From JAFASC01 sp034669505 (GTDB taxonomy: Bacteria > Pseudomonadota > Alphaproteobacteria > Rhizobiales > Beijerinckiaceae), in NCBI GenBank assembly GCA_034669505.1, contig JAXDNJ010000005.1, positions 62,001 to 126,000 on the forward strand: 64,000 nucleotides of DNA. The letters are read 5' to 3'. Positions 50,672-59,735 of the stretch are shown in pieces. The position numbers were made by a program, and so were the translations under genes. Within the stretch, counting starts at the first letter, position 1. Each line of letters starts with the position of its first letter. The notes below the pieces were generated by a model, which worked only from the letters and a program-made list of their open reading frames with translations, searched no databases and had not been told where the DNA came from.

Positions 50672-51082
50672 GTGCCGCATATCGTCGTCGAGTATTCCGC
50701 CAATCTCGAAGAGGCGATCGCGATCGAAGGGCTGGTGAGAGATGTCCACCACGCGGTGCTTTCGACTGGCACGTTCAAGCTCGGGGCGGTGCGGACCCGC
50801 GCGGCGCGGCGCGATGTCTTCGTCATCGCCGACGGCGACCCGCAGAATGCGTTCATCAACGTCATCGCGCGAATCGGGCGGGGTCGAGAGCTGGAGAAAC
50901 GCCGCGGCTTGACCGAAGCGATCATGGACGTGCTCGACCTGCAAACGGCAACGCTCGCTCAGTCGCGTGGTCTCGCTCTCTCGGTGTATGTGGAAGAGAT
51001 TGACGAGGACGGCGCGCTTCGCAAAAACAACCTCCACGCCCGCATGGAGCGGCGCGCGGCGCTGGGGAATGCCGCCGAATGA
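50672..51082 (+). CDS. hpaF: 5-carboxymethyl-2-hydroxymuconate isomerase
   Basis: A 136-residue tautomerase-superfamily enzyme of the homoprotocatechuate pathway. After the initiating GTG the second residue is Pro (MPHIVVEYSANL), the catalytic base of this superfamily. The family region IARIGRGRELEKRRGLTEAIM and the end SVYVEEIDEDGALRKNNLHARM match CHMI. The stop overlaps hpaE (ATGA), so it is the first gene of a three-gene transcript. Confidence 0.9.
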   Translation: MPHIVVEYSANLEEAIAIEGLVRDVHHAVLSTGTFKLGAVRTRAARRDVFVIADGDPQNAFINVIARIGRGRELEKRRGLTEAIMDVLDLQTATLAQSRGLALSVYVEEIDEDGALRKNNLHARMERRAALGNAAE

Positions 51083-52620
51083 ACAAGCCCGCCGCCCCGA
51101 AGCTCGCCGCGAACCTGTCGCGTGCGCAGAAGCATCTCAAGCGGTTTCAATCCGCCCCGGCTCCGCATCTGATCGCCGGCGAGGCGGTAGCATCGGGATC
51201 GGGTGAGACATTCGAGTCCCTCGACCCGACCAACAACGACGTTCTCTGCCGCGTCGCGTCCGGCAATGCAGAGGACATCGACCGCGCCGCGATCTCTGCC
51301 GCGGCCGCGTTCGAGGTCTGGAGCCGCATTCCCGGCTCGAAGCGCCGCACGATCCTGCATGCGATCGCCGACAATATTGTCGCGCGGGCCGAAGAGATCG
51401 CGCTGATCGAGAGCAGCGATACCGGCCAGCCGATCCGCTACATGTCGAAAGCGGCGTTGCGCGGCGCCGAGAACTTCCGCTTCTTCGCCGATCGTGCACC
51501 GCAGGCGGGGGACGGGCTGTCGCTGCCGGACGAGCACCATCTGAATTACACGTTGCGCCAACCGATCGGCCCGGTCGGCATCATCACGCCGTGGAACACG
51601 CCGTTCATGCTGTCGACGTGGAAGATCGCGCCGGCGCTCGCGGCGGGCTGCACAATCGTGCACAAGCCGGCGGAATGGAGTCCGCTGAGCGCCGTGCTGC
51701 TCGCCGAAATCATCGACGAGACGATCCGTGCGCATGGGCTGCCGGCGGGCGTCATCAATCTCGTGCATGGCTTCGGTGAAACCGCGGGCAAGGCGCTGAC
51801 CGAACATAAGCTGATCAGGGCGATCGCCTTCGTCGGCGAGACAACGACCGGCTCGCACATCATGCGCCAGGGCGCCGATACGCTGAAGCGCGTGCATTTC
51901 GAGCTGGGCGGCAAGAACCCGGTCATCGTCTTCGACGACGCCGATCTCGACCGCGCGCTCGACGCCGTTTTGTTCATGATCTACTCGCTGAATGGCGAGC
52001 GCTGCACATCGTCGTCGCGCGCTCTGGTACAGCGCTCGATCTATGACTCATTCGCGGCGCGGATTGCGGAGCGCGTGAAGAAGATCAGGGTCGGCCATCC
52101 GCTCGACCCTGACACCGAGATCGGCCCGCTCATCCATCCGCGCCACGCCGAAAAAGTGCTTTCATTCCCACGTTACGCGCGCGAACAAGGCGCCAGGATC
52201 GCCTGCGGCGGCGGCCGCGCCATGGACGGCGCCGGCAATTACGTCGAGCCGACGCTTTATCTCGACGCAAAAACGGAAATGCGCATCGCGCAGGAGGAAA
52301 TCTTTGGACCCGTCCTCACCGTTATCCCGTTCGAAGACGAGGCTGAGGCGATCCGAATCGGCAACGACGTGCGCTATGGGCTCGCCGGCTACGTCTGGAC
52401 GCGCGATCTCGGCCGCGCCCATCGCATAGCGCGCGATCTCGAAGCCGGCATGATCTGGGTGAATTCGGAGAACGTGCGTCACCTGCCGACGCCGTTCGGC
52501 GGCATGAAATATTCCGGGCTCGGACGCGACGGCGGCGACTATTCCTTCGACTTCTACATGGAGACGAAGAACGTCGCAGTTGCGTTCGATTCCCATTCGA
52601 TAGCGCGAATCGGCGCATAA
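51079..52620 (+). CDS. hpaE: 5-carboxymethyl-2-hydroxymuconate semialdehyde dehydrogenase
   Basis: A 513-residue NAD-linked aldehyde dehydrogenase that converts the ring-cleavage product CHMS to CHM. Catalytic residues are visible: Glu in HFELGGKNPVIVF, Cys in NGERCTSSSRAL and the NAD motif FVGETTTGSHIM. The C-terminal SENVRHLPTPFGGMKYSGLGRDGG is typical of HpaE. The start overlaps the isomerase gene and its neighbours fix the pathway assignment, which the ALDH sequence alone would not. Confidence 0.93.
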   Translation: MNKPAAPKLAANLSRAQKHLKRFQSAPAPHLIAGEAVASGSGETFESLDPTNNDVLCRVASGNAEDIDRAAISAAAAFEVWSRIPGSKRRTILHAIADNIVARAEEIALIESSDTGQPIRYMSKAALRGAENFRFFADRAPQAGDGLSLPDEHHLNYTLRQPIGPVGIITPWNTPFMLSTWKIAPALAAGCTIVHKPAEWSPLSAVLLAEIIDETIRAHGLPAGVINLVHGFGETAGKALTEHKLIRAIAFVGETTTGSHIMRQGADTLKRVHFELGGKNPVIVFDDADLDRALDAVLFMIYSLNGERCTSSSRALVQRSIYDSFAARIAERVKKIRVGHPLDPDTEIGPLIHPRHAEKVLSFPRYAREQGARIACGGGRAMDGAGNYVEPTLYLDAKTEMRIAQEEIFGPVLTVIPFEDEAEAIRIGNDVRYGLAGYVWTRDLGRAHRIARDLEAGMIWVNSENVRHLPTPFGGMKYSGLGRDGGDYSFDFYMETKNVAVAFDSHSIARIGA

Positions 52621-52634
52621 GCTCGGAGAGAGAC

Positions 52635-53615
52635 ATGCCGATCCCCGCGCCGGTCCTCTACCCGCCTTTCAACATCGTGCGGCTGAGTCACATCGTGCTC
52701 GCCGTCACGGACCTTGCTGCCGCGCGCGCCTTTTATGTCGACACGCTCGGCCTGCAGGTCACCGACGAGACGAATGACGCGATCTACATGCGCGCCATGG
52801 AAGAGCGCGGCCATCATTGCGTGGTGCTCGAGCGCGGCGATCACGCGCTCGCGAAAACGCTGAGTTTCAAAGTGTTCAGTGAGAGCGATCTCGACAAGGC
52901 GCGCGACCACTTCGATGAGCAGGGACTTGAGAGCGGCTGGGTCGAGCGCCCGTACCAGGGCCGGACCTTGCGCGCCGTTGATCCCACCGGGATGCCGATC
53001 GAGTTCTATTTTCGCATGGACAAACTGAGGCCGATCCATCAGCAATATCAGCTGTACCGCGGCGTCAAGCCGCTTCGCATCGACCATTTCAACTGCTATT
53101 CCGACGACGTCGAGACCTCGGTCGCTTTCTACAACTCGCTGGGCTTCCGCATCACCGAATATACCGAGGCCGAGGATTCCGGCCAACTCTGGGCGGTGTG
53201 GATGCACCGCAAGGGCGGCATCCACGACATCGCGTTCACGAGCGGCTATGGGCCACGCCTGCATCACGTGGCGTTCTGGGTGCCGACGCCGCTCAACATC
53301 ATCGACCTGCTCGATCTGATGTCGACGACAGGTTATCTCGCCAATATCGAGCGCGGGCCCGGGCGGCACGGCATCTCCAACGCTTTCTTTCTATATATCC
53401 GCGATCCCGACGGCCACCGCATCGAGATCTATTGCTCGGATTATATGACGGTCGATCCCGATCTCGAGCCGATCAAATGGAACCTACGCGATCCGCAGCG
53501 CCAGACGCTGTGGGGTTCGCCGGCGCCGCGCAGCTGGTTTGAAGAGGGCAGCGTGTTCCCTGGGGTCGAGCCGCGCCGGCCGAAGCTCGAAGCTTCGCCG
53601 ATTATCGCGCCGTAG
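52635..53615 (+). CDS. hpaD: 3,4-dihydroxyphenylacetate 2,3-dioxygenase
   Basis: A 326-residue extradiol (meta-cleaving) dioxygenase of the vicinal-oxygen-chelate fold. It has two VOC modules: residues about 14-135 (VRLSHIVLAVTDLAAARAFY) and 145-270 (LRIDHFNCYSDDVETSVAFY). The iron site is the HxHHVAFW-type block (YGPRLHHVAFWVP, with His in RIDHFN) and the Glu in GHRIEIYCSDY. It opens the homoprotocatechuate ring. It begins 15 bases after hpaE with GGAGAGAG upstream. HpaB/C, hpaG, hpaH and hpaI are not in the window. Confidence 0.93.
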   Translation: MPIPAPVLYPPFNIVRLSHIVLAVTDLAAARAFYVDTLGLQVTDETNDAIYMRAMEERGHHCVVLERGDHALAKTLSFKVFSESDLDKARDHFDEQGLESGWVERPYQGRTLRAVDPTGMPIEFYFRMDKLRPIHQQYQLYRGVKPLRIDHFNCYSDDVETSVAFYNSLGFRITEYTEAEDSGQLWAVWMHRKGGIHDIAFTSGYGPRLHHVAFWVPTPLNIIDLLDLMSTTGYLANIERGPGRHGISNAFFLYIRDPDGHRIEIYCSDYMTVDPDLEPIKWNLRDPQRQTLWGSPAPRSWFEEGSVFPGVEPRRPKLEASPIIAP

Positions 53616-53618
53616 CTC

Positions 53619-55238
53619 CTACGCGACTTCCCTCTGCTCGAACAATTCTCCGGACGGCAGTTGCGGAGCCGCCTCGGGCTTCGGCGTATAAAACGACGCC
53701 CGCTCTTTACCGCGCAGAGCATCCCGCGTGAACAGAATGAGATGGTGGGCGACAAAGGTCATGCCGAAAATGTCTTCGATCCGGCCTCGCGTTAAAGCGT
53801 GCCGCACGGCTGCCCAGAATACCCCGCGGTAATCGGCGAGAATGCCGATCCGAACAGTTAAATTGAACGTGAGGATGAGCCCGCGCCGAATATTCCGCCA
53901 GGTCAGCTTCGCGCGCGCCGGTGTGCGGATGCGATTCGCATACGTCGCCTCGATCTGATGCCGGTAGCGCGCGAAGACGCGGGAGGGCTCGTAGCAATAG
54001 GCAATCGTACGCCGCCAGCTCGCCAGCACTTCATCATGCGGACGCAGGAACCGCACGTTCGACTCGAGATCGGGATCATCGACAATGCGGCCGGCTTTGG
54101 CGAGCCGATCCCAGAGCGGTGTCTTCGGCAGGGCCTGCAAAAGGTTCATCGTCAGGATCGGCACCTGCGAGGCCTCGACAAATTCGATCAACCGGCGCTC
54201 AGAGTCAGCCGTCTCGGTGTCGAGGCCGAAAATGATGCCTGACGTCACCTCAAGCCCGTAGCTGTTGATCGTGCGAATGCCCTCGAGCATCGGCACGGCG
54301 GCATTCTGCTCTTTGACGATGCCCTTCAGTGCTTCGAGTTCGGGCGTCTCGATCCCCACGAAAATCGTGATGAACGCCGCCTGCCGCATGAGTGCCAGTA
54401 TGTCGAGCTGCTTGGCGATATTCAGCGTCGCTTCGCAGGCGAACTGGATGGGGTAGCCGTGCCGCTTCTGCCATTCGACAAGATGCGGCAGCATCTCGCG
54501 TGCGGCCTTGCGATTGCCGATGAAATTGTCGTCGACAAAATAGACCACCGTCGGCGGGTTCGGCTGCGCAACCATCGCGTCGAGTTCGTGGATGATCTGC
54601 TCGGGCGATTTCAGCCGCGGTTGCCGGCCGTACAGCGCCGGGATATCGCAGAACTCGCAGCGATAGGGACAGCCGCTCGAGAATTGGATCGAGGCGAGGA
54701 GATAGCGCTTCAGCGGCACCTTATCGTAAGCCGGCAGCGGGAAGTCGGCGAGCGGCAGACGCTCCTTGGTTTCAAACCGCAGCTGCTGCGCCGGCGCCTC
54801 GACACTCGCGTCGAGCAGCGCGATCAACTCGTCCGTGGCGTCGCCCATTTCGCCGACATGCAGATAATCGAACGCCGGGTACATGTCCGGCGCGCCGGAG
54901 ACGGAGGAGCCTCCGAGCACGGTGACCTTGCCCGCCGCCTTTGCGCGCGCATGAATATCGCTGATCTGCGGCGCCTGCACATGCATGCCGCTGACGAACA
55001 CGATATCCGCCCACGCGAAGTCAGCGGGTTTTGCCGGCGCGATATTCTCGTCGATAAAGCGCACGTCCCACTGCCGCGGCAGATAAGCAGCGATGACGAG
55101 CAGCCCCTGCGGCGGCATGAAAGCGCGCACGTCGCCCATCAGCGCATAGGCATGCTCGAATGTCGCGAACGCGGGCGTGTAGGCGGGAAACACGCAGAGT
55201 ACGCGGCGGACACTTTTGACCGGAACCGGACAGTGCAC
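53619..55238 (-). CDS. B12-binding radical SAM protein, HpnP-like (DUF4070 C-terminus)
   Basis: A 539-residue methylase-like enzyme. The N-terminal 140 residues form a B12-binding domain (FEHAYALMGDVRAFMPPQGLL, VRFIDENIAPAKPADF, FDYLHVGEMGDA). The radical SAM core has the cluster motif SSGCPYRCEFCDIP (Cys 190, 194, 197) and VYFVDDNFIGNRKAAREMLPHL. The last 140 residues are the DUF4070 region. From memory this resembles HpnP, the hopanoid C-2 methylase of Rhodopseudomonas and Methylobacterium, but paralogues of unknown substrate exist. GGAG lies 5 bases before the GTG. No squalene-hopene gene is in the window. Confidence 0.8.
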   Translation of the reverse strand: MHCPVPVKSVRRVLCVFPAYTPAFATFEHAYALMGDVRAFMPPQGLLVIAAYLPRQWDVRFIDENIAPAKPADFAWADIVFVSGMHVQAPQISDIHARAKAAGKVTVLGGSSVSGAPDMYPAFDYLHVGEMGDATDELIALLDASVEAPAQQLRFETKERLPLADFPLPAYDKVPLKRYLLASIQFSSGCPYRCEFCDIPALYGRQPRLKSPEQIIHELDAMVAQPNPPTVVYFVDDNFIGNRKAAREMLPHLVEWQKRHGYPIQFACEATLNIAKQLDILALMRQAAFITIFVGIETPELEALKGIVKEQNAAVPMLEGIRTINSYGLEVTSGIIFGLDTETADSERRLIEFVEASQVPILTMNLLQALPKTPLWDRLAKAGRIVDDPDLESNVRFLRPHDEVLASWRRTIAYCYEPSRVFARYRHQIEATYANRIRTPARAKLTWRNIRRGLILTFNLTVRIGILADYRGVFWAAVRHALTRGRIEDIFGMTFVAHHLILFTRDALRGKERASFYTPKPEAAPQLPSGELFEQREVA

Positions 55239-55417
55239 TTACGCTCCCTTCGCGATGCGCGGTGGTTCAGCGAAGACCCGCACCCGGCGCGCAGGTTAAA
55301 GCACAGCCTTGCCAAGGCAAGCTTGGGTGCGGCTCGAGAGCTGGAACCTTGCCGCGTGCGCAGCATTGAAACCCGCATCGCGAGCCCCGATCTAAAGCCG
55401 GTTGCGAAGGAATGCCG

Positions 55418-55819
55418 ATGGCGCACGCCTCTTATTACGACAACACGCTTCCTGCCGAGGCACGCATCGCGCGGCTGCGGCGGCTTGCCTGGCTGATCGA
55501 CGGCGCCTTCCGGCTGCCTGGCTCGCGGTTTCGTTTCGGGCTGAATTCCGTTATCGGCTTGGCCCCTGCGGCAGGCGACGCACTTCTGACGGCGATCTCG
55601 CTCTACATCGTGTACGAGGCGCGCCAGCTCGGGCTGCCGAAGCTAAAACTCGCGCGCATGCTGAAGAATGTGGCGATCGAAGCCGCGGCCGGCGCCGTTC
55701 CGGTCCTCGGCGACCTCTTCGATATCGCCTTTAAGGCGAATCTGCGCAACCTGGCGATCCTGGAAGAGCATTTCGGCGTCCGCTCGCAGGCGCCGACGCT
55801 GAACCTCCGCCCGAATTGA
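55418..55819 (+). CDS. DUF4112 membrane protein
   Basis: A 133-residue protein with the DUF4112 pattern: RLRRLAWLIDGAFRLPGSRFRFGLNSVIGLAPAAGDALLTAISLYIVYEARQLG, then LAIEAAAGAVPVLGDLFDIAFKANLRNLAILEEHF-type helices. It has two hydrophobic segments. The function is unknown. The ATG at 55418 has GAAGGA 6 bases upstream; another ATG at 55412 is directly next to that site. It diverges from the radical SAM gene and lies 45 bases before gloB. Confidence 0.85.
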   Translation: MAHASYYDNTLPAEARIARLRRLAWLIDGAFRLPGSRFRFGLNSVIGLAPAAGDALLTAISLYIVYEARQLGLPKLKLARMLKNVAIEAAAGAVPVLGDLFDIAFKANLRNLAILEEHFGVRSQAPTLNLRPN

Positions 55820-55864
55820 TTTCAACCCGCGCTACGGCTAAGCTTGGCTTCAGGTTTGCCCCAA

Positions 55865-56635
55865 ATGACGATTCACGTCCACCAATTGCCCTGCCTCGCC
55901 GACAATTACGGCGTTCTCATACATGATTCCGCGACTGGGGCAACGGCGGCGATCGATGCGCCGGATGCAGCGCCGATCCTCGCCGCGCTCGAAGCCAATC
56001 ATTGGCAGCTCAGCGATATCCTGCTGACGCACCACCATGGCGATCACGTGCAGGGCGTGCGGGGACTGAAGGCGAAATTCCCGGACGCGCGCGTCGTCGG
56101 CCCGAAGAAGGAAGCTGCGCGCATCGGCGGCCTCGATGTGGAGATTGCGGAAGGCGATGTCGTCAAGGTCGGTGAGATCGATCTTTCCGTGTTCGATACG
56201 CCGGGCCACACGGCCGGTCACATCGCCTATTACGTCGCGAGCGACGACCTGCTTTTTGCCGGCGACACGTTGTTTGCGCTCGGCTGTGGGCGCGTCTTCG
56301 AAGCGCCGATGGCAACGATGTATCACTCGCTGATGAAGTTTGCGGCGCTGCCCGGCGAGACGCAAGTCTATTGCGGGCACGAATACACGCTGTCGAATGC
56401 GCGCTTTGCGCTGACGGTCGATCCCGACAACAACCTTTTGGCCGAGCGTGCGACGGAAGTGGAAGAAATGCGCAAACAGGGACGCCCGACGCTGCCGACG
56501 ACGATCGCCTTGGAGACCGCCACCAACCCGTTCCTGCGTGCTGAGGACCCGGGCGTGCAGAAGGCGCTCGGCATGGAAGGCGCCGATCCGGTGGAAGTCT
56601 TTACGGAACTGCGCGAGCGGAAGAACAAGTTCTAG
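55865..56635 (+). CDS. gloB: Hydroxyacylglutathione hydrolase (glyoxalase II)
   Basis: A 256-residue metallo-beta-lactamase-fold enzyme that hydrolyses S-lactoylglutathione in methylglyoxal detoxification. The metal site is LLTHHHGDHVQG, with further ligands in DTPGHTAGHI and LFAGDTLFALGCGRV, and the substrate-binding VYCGHEYTLSNARFA. The C-terminal HAGH domain with TLPTTIALETATNPFLRA completes it. The ATG at 55865 matches the family start (MTIHVHQLPCLADNY); an earlier TTG is not needed. Confidence 0.96.
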   Translation: MTIHVHQLPCLADNYGVLIHDSATGATAAIDAPDAAPILAALEANHWQLSDILLTHHHGDHVQGVRGLKAKFPDARVVGPKKEAARIGGLDVEIAEGDVVKVGEIDLSVFDTPGHTAGHIAYYVASDDLLFAGDTLFALGCGRVFEAPMATMYHSLMKFAALPGETQVYCGHEYTLSNARFALTVDPDNNLLAERATEVEEMRKQGRPTLPTTIALETATNPFLRAEDPGVQKALGMEGADPVEVFTELRERKNKF

Positions 56636-56650
56636 CCGCACCGCGCTAGT

Positions 56651-58516
56651 TCAGTTCCCCTCCATCGCCTCCAGCTCCGCGATCAGCCCTTCGATCATCC
56701 CAAGACCGATCTGCCAGAAGGCGGGATCGCGCGCGTCGAGACCGAACGGCGCAAGCAATTCGGAATGGTGCTTGGTGCCGCCAGCCGCCAGCATCTCAAG
56801 ATAGCGCTCCGCGAACCCGTCGGAGGCCTTCTGGTAGACTCCATAAAGCGAGTTCACCAGGCAATCGCCGAACGCATAGGCGTAGACGTAGAACGGCGAG
56901 TGGACGAAATGCGGGATATAAGCCCAGAACGTCTCGTATCCCGGCCCTAACCTGATCGCCGGGCCGAGACTGTCAGCCTGTACGCTCATCCACACATCGC
57001 TGATATCTTCGGGCGTGAGCTCGCCTTGGGCGCGGCGCGTGTGCAGCTTGCGTTCGAAGGAATAGAACGCGATCTGGCGCACGACCGTGTTCAGCATGTC
57101 CTCGACTTTTGCCGCGAGCATCGCGCGGCGGCGCATTTTGTCTTTCGTCTTGTCGAGCAGTGCACGGAACGTGAGCATCTCGCCGAATACGGAAGCCGTC
57201 TCCGCAAGCGTCAGCGGGGTCGGCGCCATGAGCGCGCCGTTCGGTGCGGCGAGAACCTGATGCACGCCATGCCCGAGTTCGTGCGCGAGCGTCATCACGT
57301 CGCGCGGCTTGCCCTGATAATTAAGGAGCACGTAAGGGTGTGCCGAGGGCACCGTCGGATGCGCGAAAGCGCCGGGCGCCTTGCCGGGGCGTACCGGCGC
57401 GTCGATCCATCTCTCATCGAAGAAGCGCGACGCAATTCCTGCCATGCCCGGCGAGAAGCCGCGATAGGCATCGAGCACGGTCGCGCGCGCTTCGTCCCAG
57501 CGATAGGTTTGCGCCGGCACCGAGGGCAGCGGCGCGTTGCGATCCCAATGATTGAGCTTGTCCTTGCCGAACCATTTCGCCTTCAGCGCATAATAACGGT
57601 GTGACAGGCGCGGATGCGCATCCTCCACCGCCTTCACCAACGCATCGACGACTTCGCGCTCGACGCGGTTGGCGAGATGGCGTGAGTCGGCGACGTCCTG
57701 GAAACCGCGCCAGCGGTCGGAAATCTCCTTGTCCTTGGCGAGTACGTTCGTGATCAGGCTGAACGTGCGGAGATTCGCTTTCAGCGTTGCGGCGATCGCG
57801 TCCGAGGCTTTGTGCCGGAGCTCTTCGTTCGGGTCCTGCATCATCGTCAGCGTCGGCTCGATCGTCAGGTCCTTGCCGTCGACATTGAAACGCAAGGACG
57901 CGATCGTCTCGTCGAACAATCGGTTCCAGGCACCATGCCCGGTGACCGATTTCTCGTGGAAGAGCTGCTCGAGCTTGTCGTCGAGCTGGTAAGGCTTCTC
58001 CTTGCGGATCTCTTCGAGCCACGGCCGCCAATGCGAAAGCGGGCTGTCTTCCATCGCTTTGTCGAGCAGCGCGCTATCGATGCGATTGAGTTCGAGCTGG
58101 AAGAACAGAAGATCGGTCGATGCGGTCGTGATCTTATCCTGTGCGTCGCCGTAGAATTTTGCCCGGATCGGGTCGGACGTGTTGCCGGCATAAACGAGCC
58201 CGGCATAGGACATGATGCGCCCGAGGAGATCCTCGATCGCCTCGTAGCGGCGCACCGCCACCGCGAGCGCCGTGCCGGCGTCGTCGGACCGCACGATGTC
58301 TTCGAGCTTGCCGCGATATTCTTCAGAAAACGCTTTGCACTCGACCTCCGCCCGCGCGAGATCGGCGGCATAGAGGTCCGACTCCATTGAGGGGTAGAGA
58401 TCGGCAAGATTCCATTCGGGCAGCGGGCCGAGATCGGGGGCGGAAGACGGCAGCACTTCTGCCGTCGCGGGCCGGGCGAATAATGGGGATGACGAGAGCA
58501 GGCTCGTGGAGTGCAT
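56651..58516 (-). CDS. pepF: M3 family oligoendopeptidase F
   Basis: A 621-residue cytosolic zinc peptidase that degrades oligopeptides. The zinc site is TLAHELGHGVHQVL with the third ligand Glu in LAETASVFGEMLTFR. The family's N-terminal helical domain (WNLADLYPSMESDLYAADLAR) and C-terminal FPHFVHSPFYVYAYAFGDCLV-type region (IPHFVHSPFYVYAYAFG) are complete. The first 25 residues are a variable leader. Its stop is 16 bases from the convergent gloB stop. Confidence 0.95.
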   Translation of the reverse strand: MHSTSLLSSSPLFARPATAEVLPSSAPDLGPLPEWNLADLYPSMESDLYAADLARAEVECKAFSEEYRGKLEDIVRSDDAGTALAVAVRRYEAIEDLLGRIMSYAGLVYAGNTSDPIRAKFYGDAQDKITTASTDLLFFQLELNRIDSALLDKAMEDSPLSHWRPWLEEIRKEKPYQLDDKLEQLFHEKSVTGHGAWNRLFDETIASLRFNVDGKDLTIEPTLTMMQDPNEELRHKASDAIAATLKANLRTFSLITNVLAKDKEISDRWRGFQDVADSRHLANRVEREVVDALVKAVEDAHPRLSHRYYALKAKWFGKDKLNHWDRNAPLPSVPAQTYRWDEARATVLDAYRGFSPGMAGIASRFFDERWIDAPVRPGKAPGAFAHPTVPSAHPYVLLNYQGKPRDVMTLAHELGHGVHQVLAAPNGALMAPTPLTLAETASVFGEMLTFRALLDKTKDKMRRRAMLAAKVEDMLNTVVRQIAFYSFERKLHTRRAQGELTPEDISDVWMSVQADSLGPAIRLGPGYETFWAYIPHFVHSPFYVYAYAFGDCLVNSLYGVYQKASDGFAERYLEMLAAGGTKHHSELLAPFGLDARDPAFWQIGLGMIEGLIAELEAMEGN

Positions 58517-58572
58517 CGGGTCGGGACGCTCTGATGAAGGACGCCCCTATATCGGCTCTTCGTCGCCGCGAT

Positions 58573-59619
58573 TCAACGGCCTTCTCTTGCGGTGCGCCAG
58601 CCGCTCTTGCGGATGATCATCATCCCGGTCCAGGTCAATAAGAGGGCGACGAGCGAGAACAGGCAGCCAATGATCGTGTCGAGCAGACGTGCGCCGAGAA
58701 AGAGCAGCGCCTCCTGCCGGGTGTTCGCGGCGAGATCGATCAACAGCATGACAAAGGCAGTGAGTGCGGCAACGCCAAGCATATTGTGCCGCTTCTGCGC
58801 CGGCCAGCGCAGGAGCGCGGCAATCAGCATCGCTCCCGCCTGCACCGCACGCGAGGGAAACAGGACCACGACGAGTCCTGCGACAATCACGCCGCAGATT
58901 GTGCCGGCGATGCGTTGGATGACGAGATTCCAGCTCGACATGAAATCGAGCCGCAAGACGAGAACCAGCGCGATAAACGTCCAATAAGGCCGCGTGAACT
59001 GGAATGTTGCTGCCGCGGCGTAGGCGAGCGCCACGGCAATCGCGGCGGAAGCGGCGAAGACGAGACGCTCGGTCTCGCGCGCCTCGATGCCATCGATGAA
59101 TTCCCGCAGCGTCGGTGCAGTTGATGCGCGCAAACCTCCGCGCAGAAGATCGGCTGCCAACGAGACCAGGAAGACGAACGCAACCGCGCTCGCGACAATG
59201 GCAACATCGATGAGCTTTGCATGGGCATAGAATGCACCGATTGCCATACCGAAGCACAGGAAACGGGCGATCGTCACAACCAGCTGATGCGAACTCTCGG
59301 AGAAGGCGTAGATTGCGCCGGCGGCTGCAAAGAGCGCGGCGCTCTCGGCGCCGTTCGGAACCAGCCCGCCGGCGACATTGCCGGCCACGAACGCCATCCC
59401 GCCGCCCGCCGCCCATATCAGGCGCGACAGCGGCGGCCCGCCGGGGTCGGTCGAGAAAGATGCGATCGACGGCACGAGCGCAAAAACAATTTCCTGATCG
59501 TAATGCAGCGCCCAGCACACACCCGGCGGGGTAAGCACCGAGATCGCGAAGCGCAGCGAGCGCAACCACAGCGGATCGCCGAGCGTGCGTTGGTTAAAAA
59601 ACCGTTCGGCAAATTGCAT
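58573..59619 (-). CDS. FUSC family membrane protein
   Basis: A 348-residue membrane protein of the fusaric acid resistance/YccS (FUSC) type with two blocks of five to six helices, joined by a cytoplasmic segment (GGLRASTAPTLREFIDGIEARETERL). The second block has YWTFIALVLVLRLDFMSSWNLVIQRIAGTICGVI, the core of the FUSC_2 domain. These proteins are linked to efflux of aromatic acids. The ATG at 59619 has AGGA 5 bases upstream and is preferred to a TTG at 59682. It diverges from an NtrC-type regulator, which could control it. Confidence 0.83.
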   Translation of the reverse strand: MQFAERFFNQRTLGDPLWLRSLRFAISVLTPPGVCWALHYDQEIVFALVPSIASFSTDPGGPPLSRLIWAAGGGMAFVAGNVAGGLVPNGAESAALFAAAGAIYAFSESSHQLVVTIARFLCFGMAIGAFYAHAKLIDVAIVASAVAFVFLVSLAADLLRGGLRASTAPTLREFIDGIEARETERLVFAASAAIAVALAYAAAATFQFTRPYWTFIALVLVLRLDFMSSWNLVIQRIAGTICGVIVAGLVVVLFPSRAVQAGAMLIAALLRWPAQKRHNMLGVAALTAFVMLLIDLAANTRQEALLFLGARLLDTIIGCLFSLVALLLTWTGMMIIRKSGWRTAREGR

Positions 59620-59735
59620 AGCGTCCTGATGCGGCCGCGTCGCCCGCGAAGGGGGCATTAACACCGCATTTACCCTGATCAACGAGCATGCGGAAATCCA
59701 AAGCGCGGGGTCCGCGCGCCGCCCGCCGGGACTTG

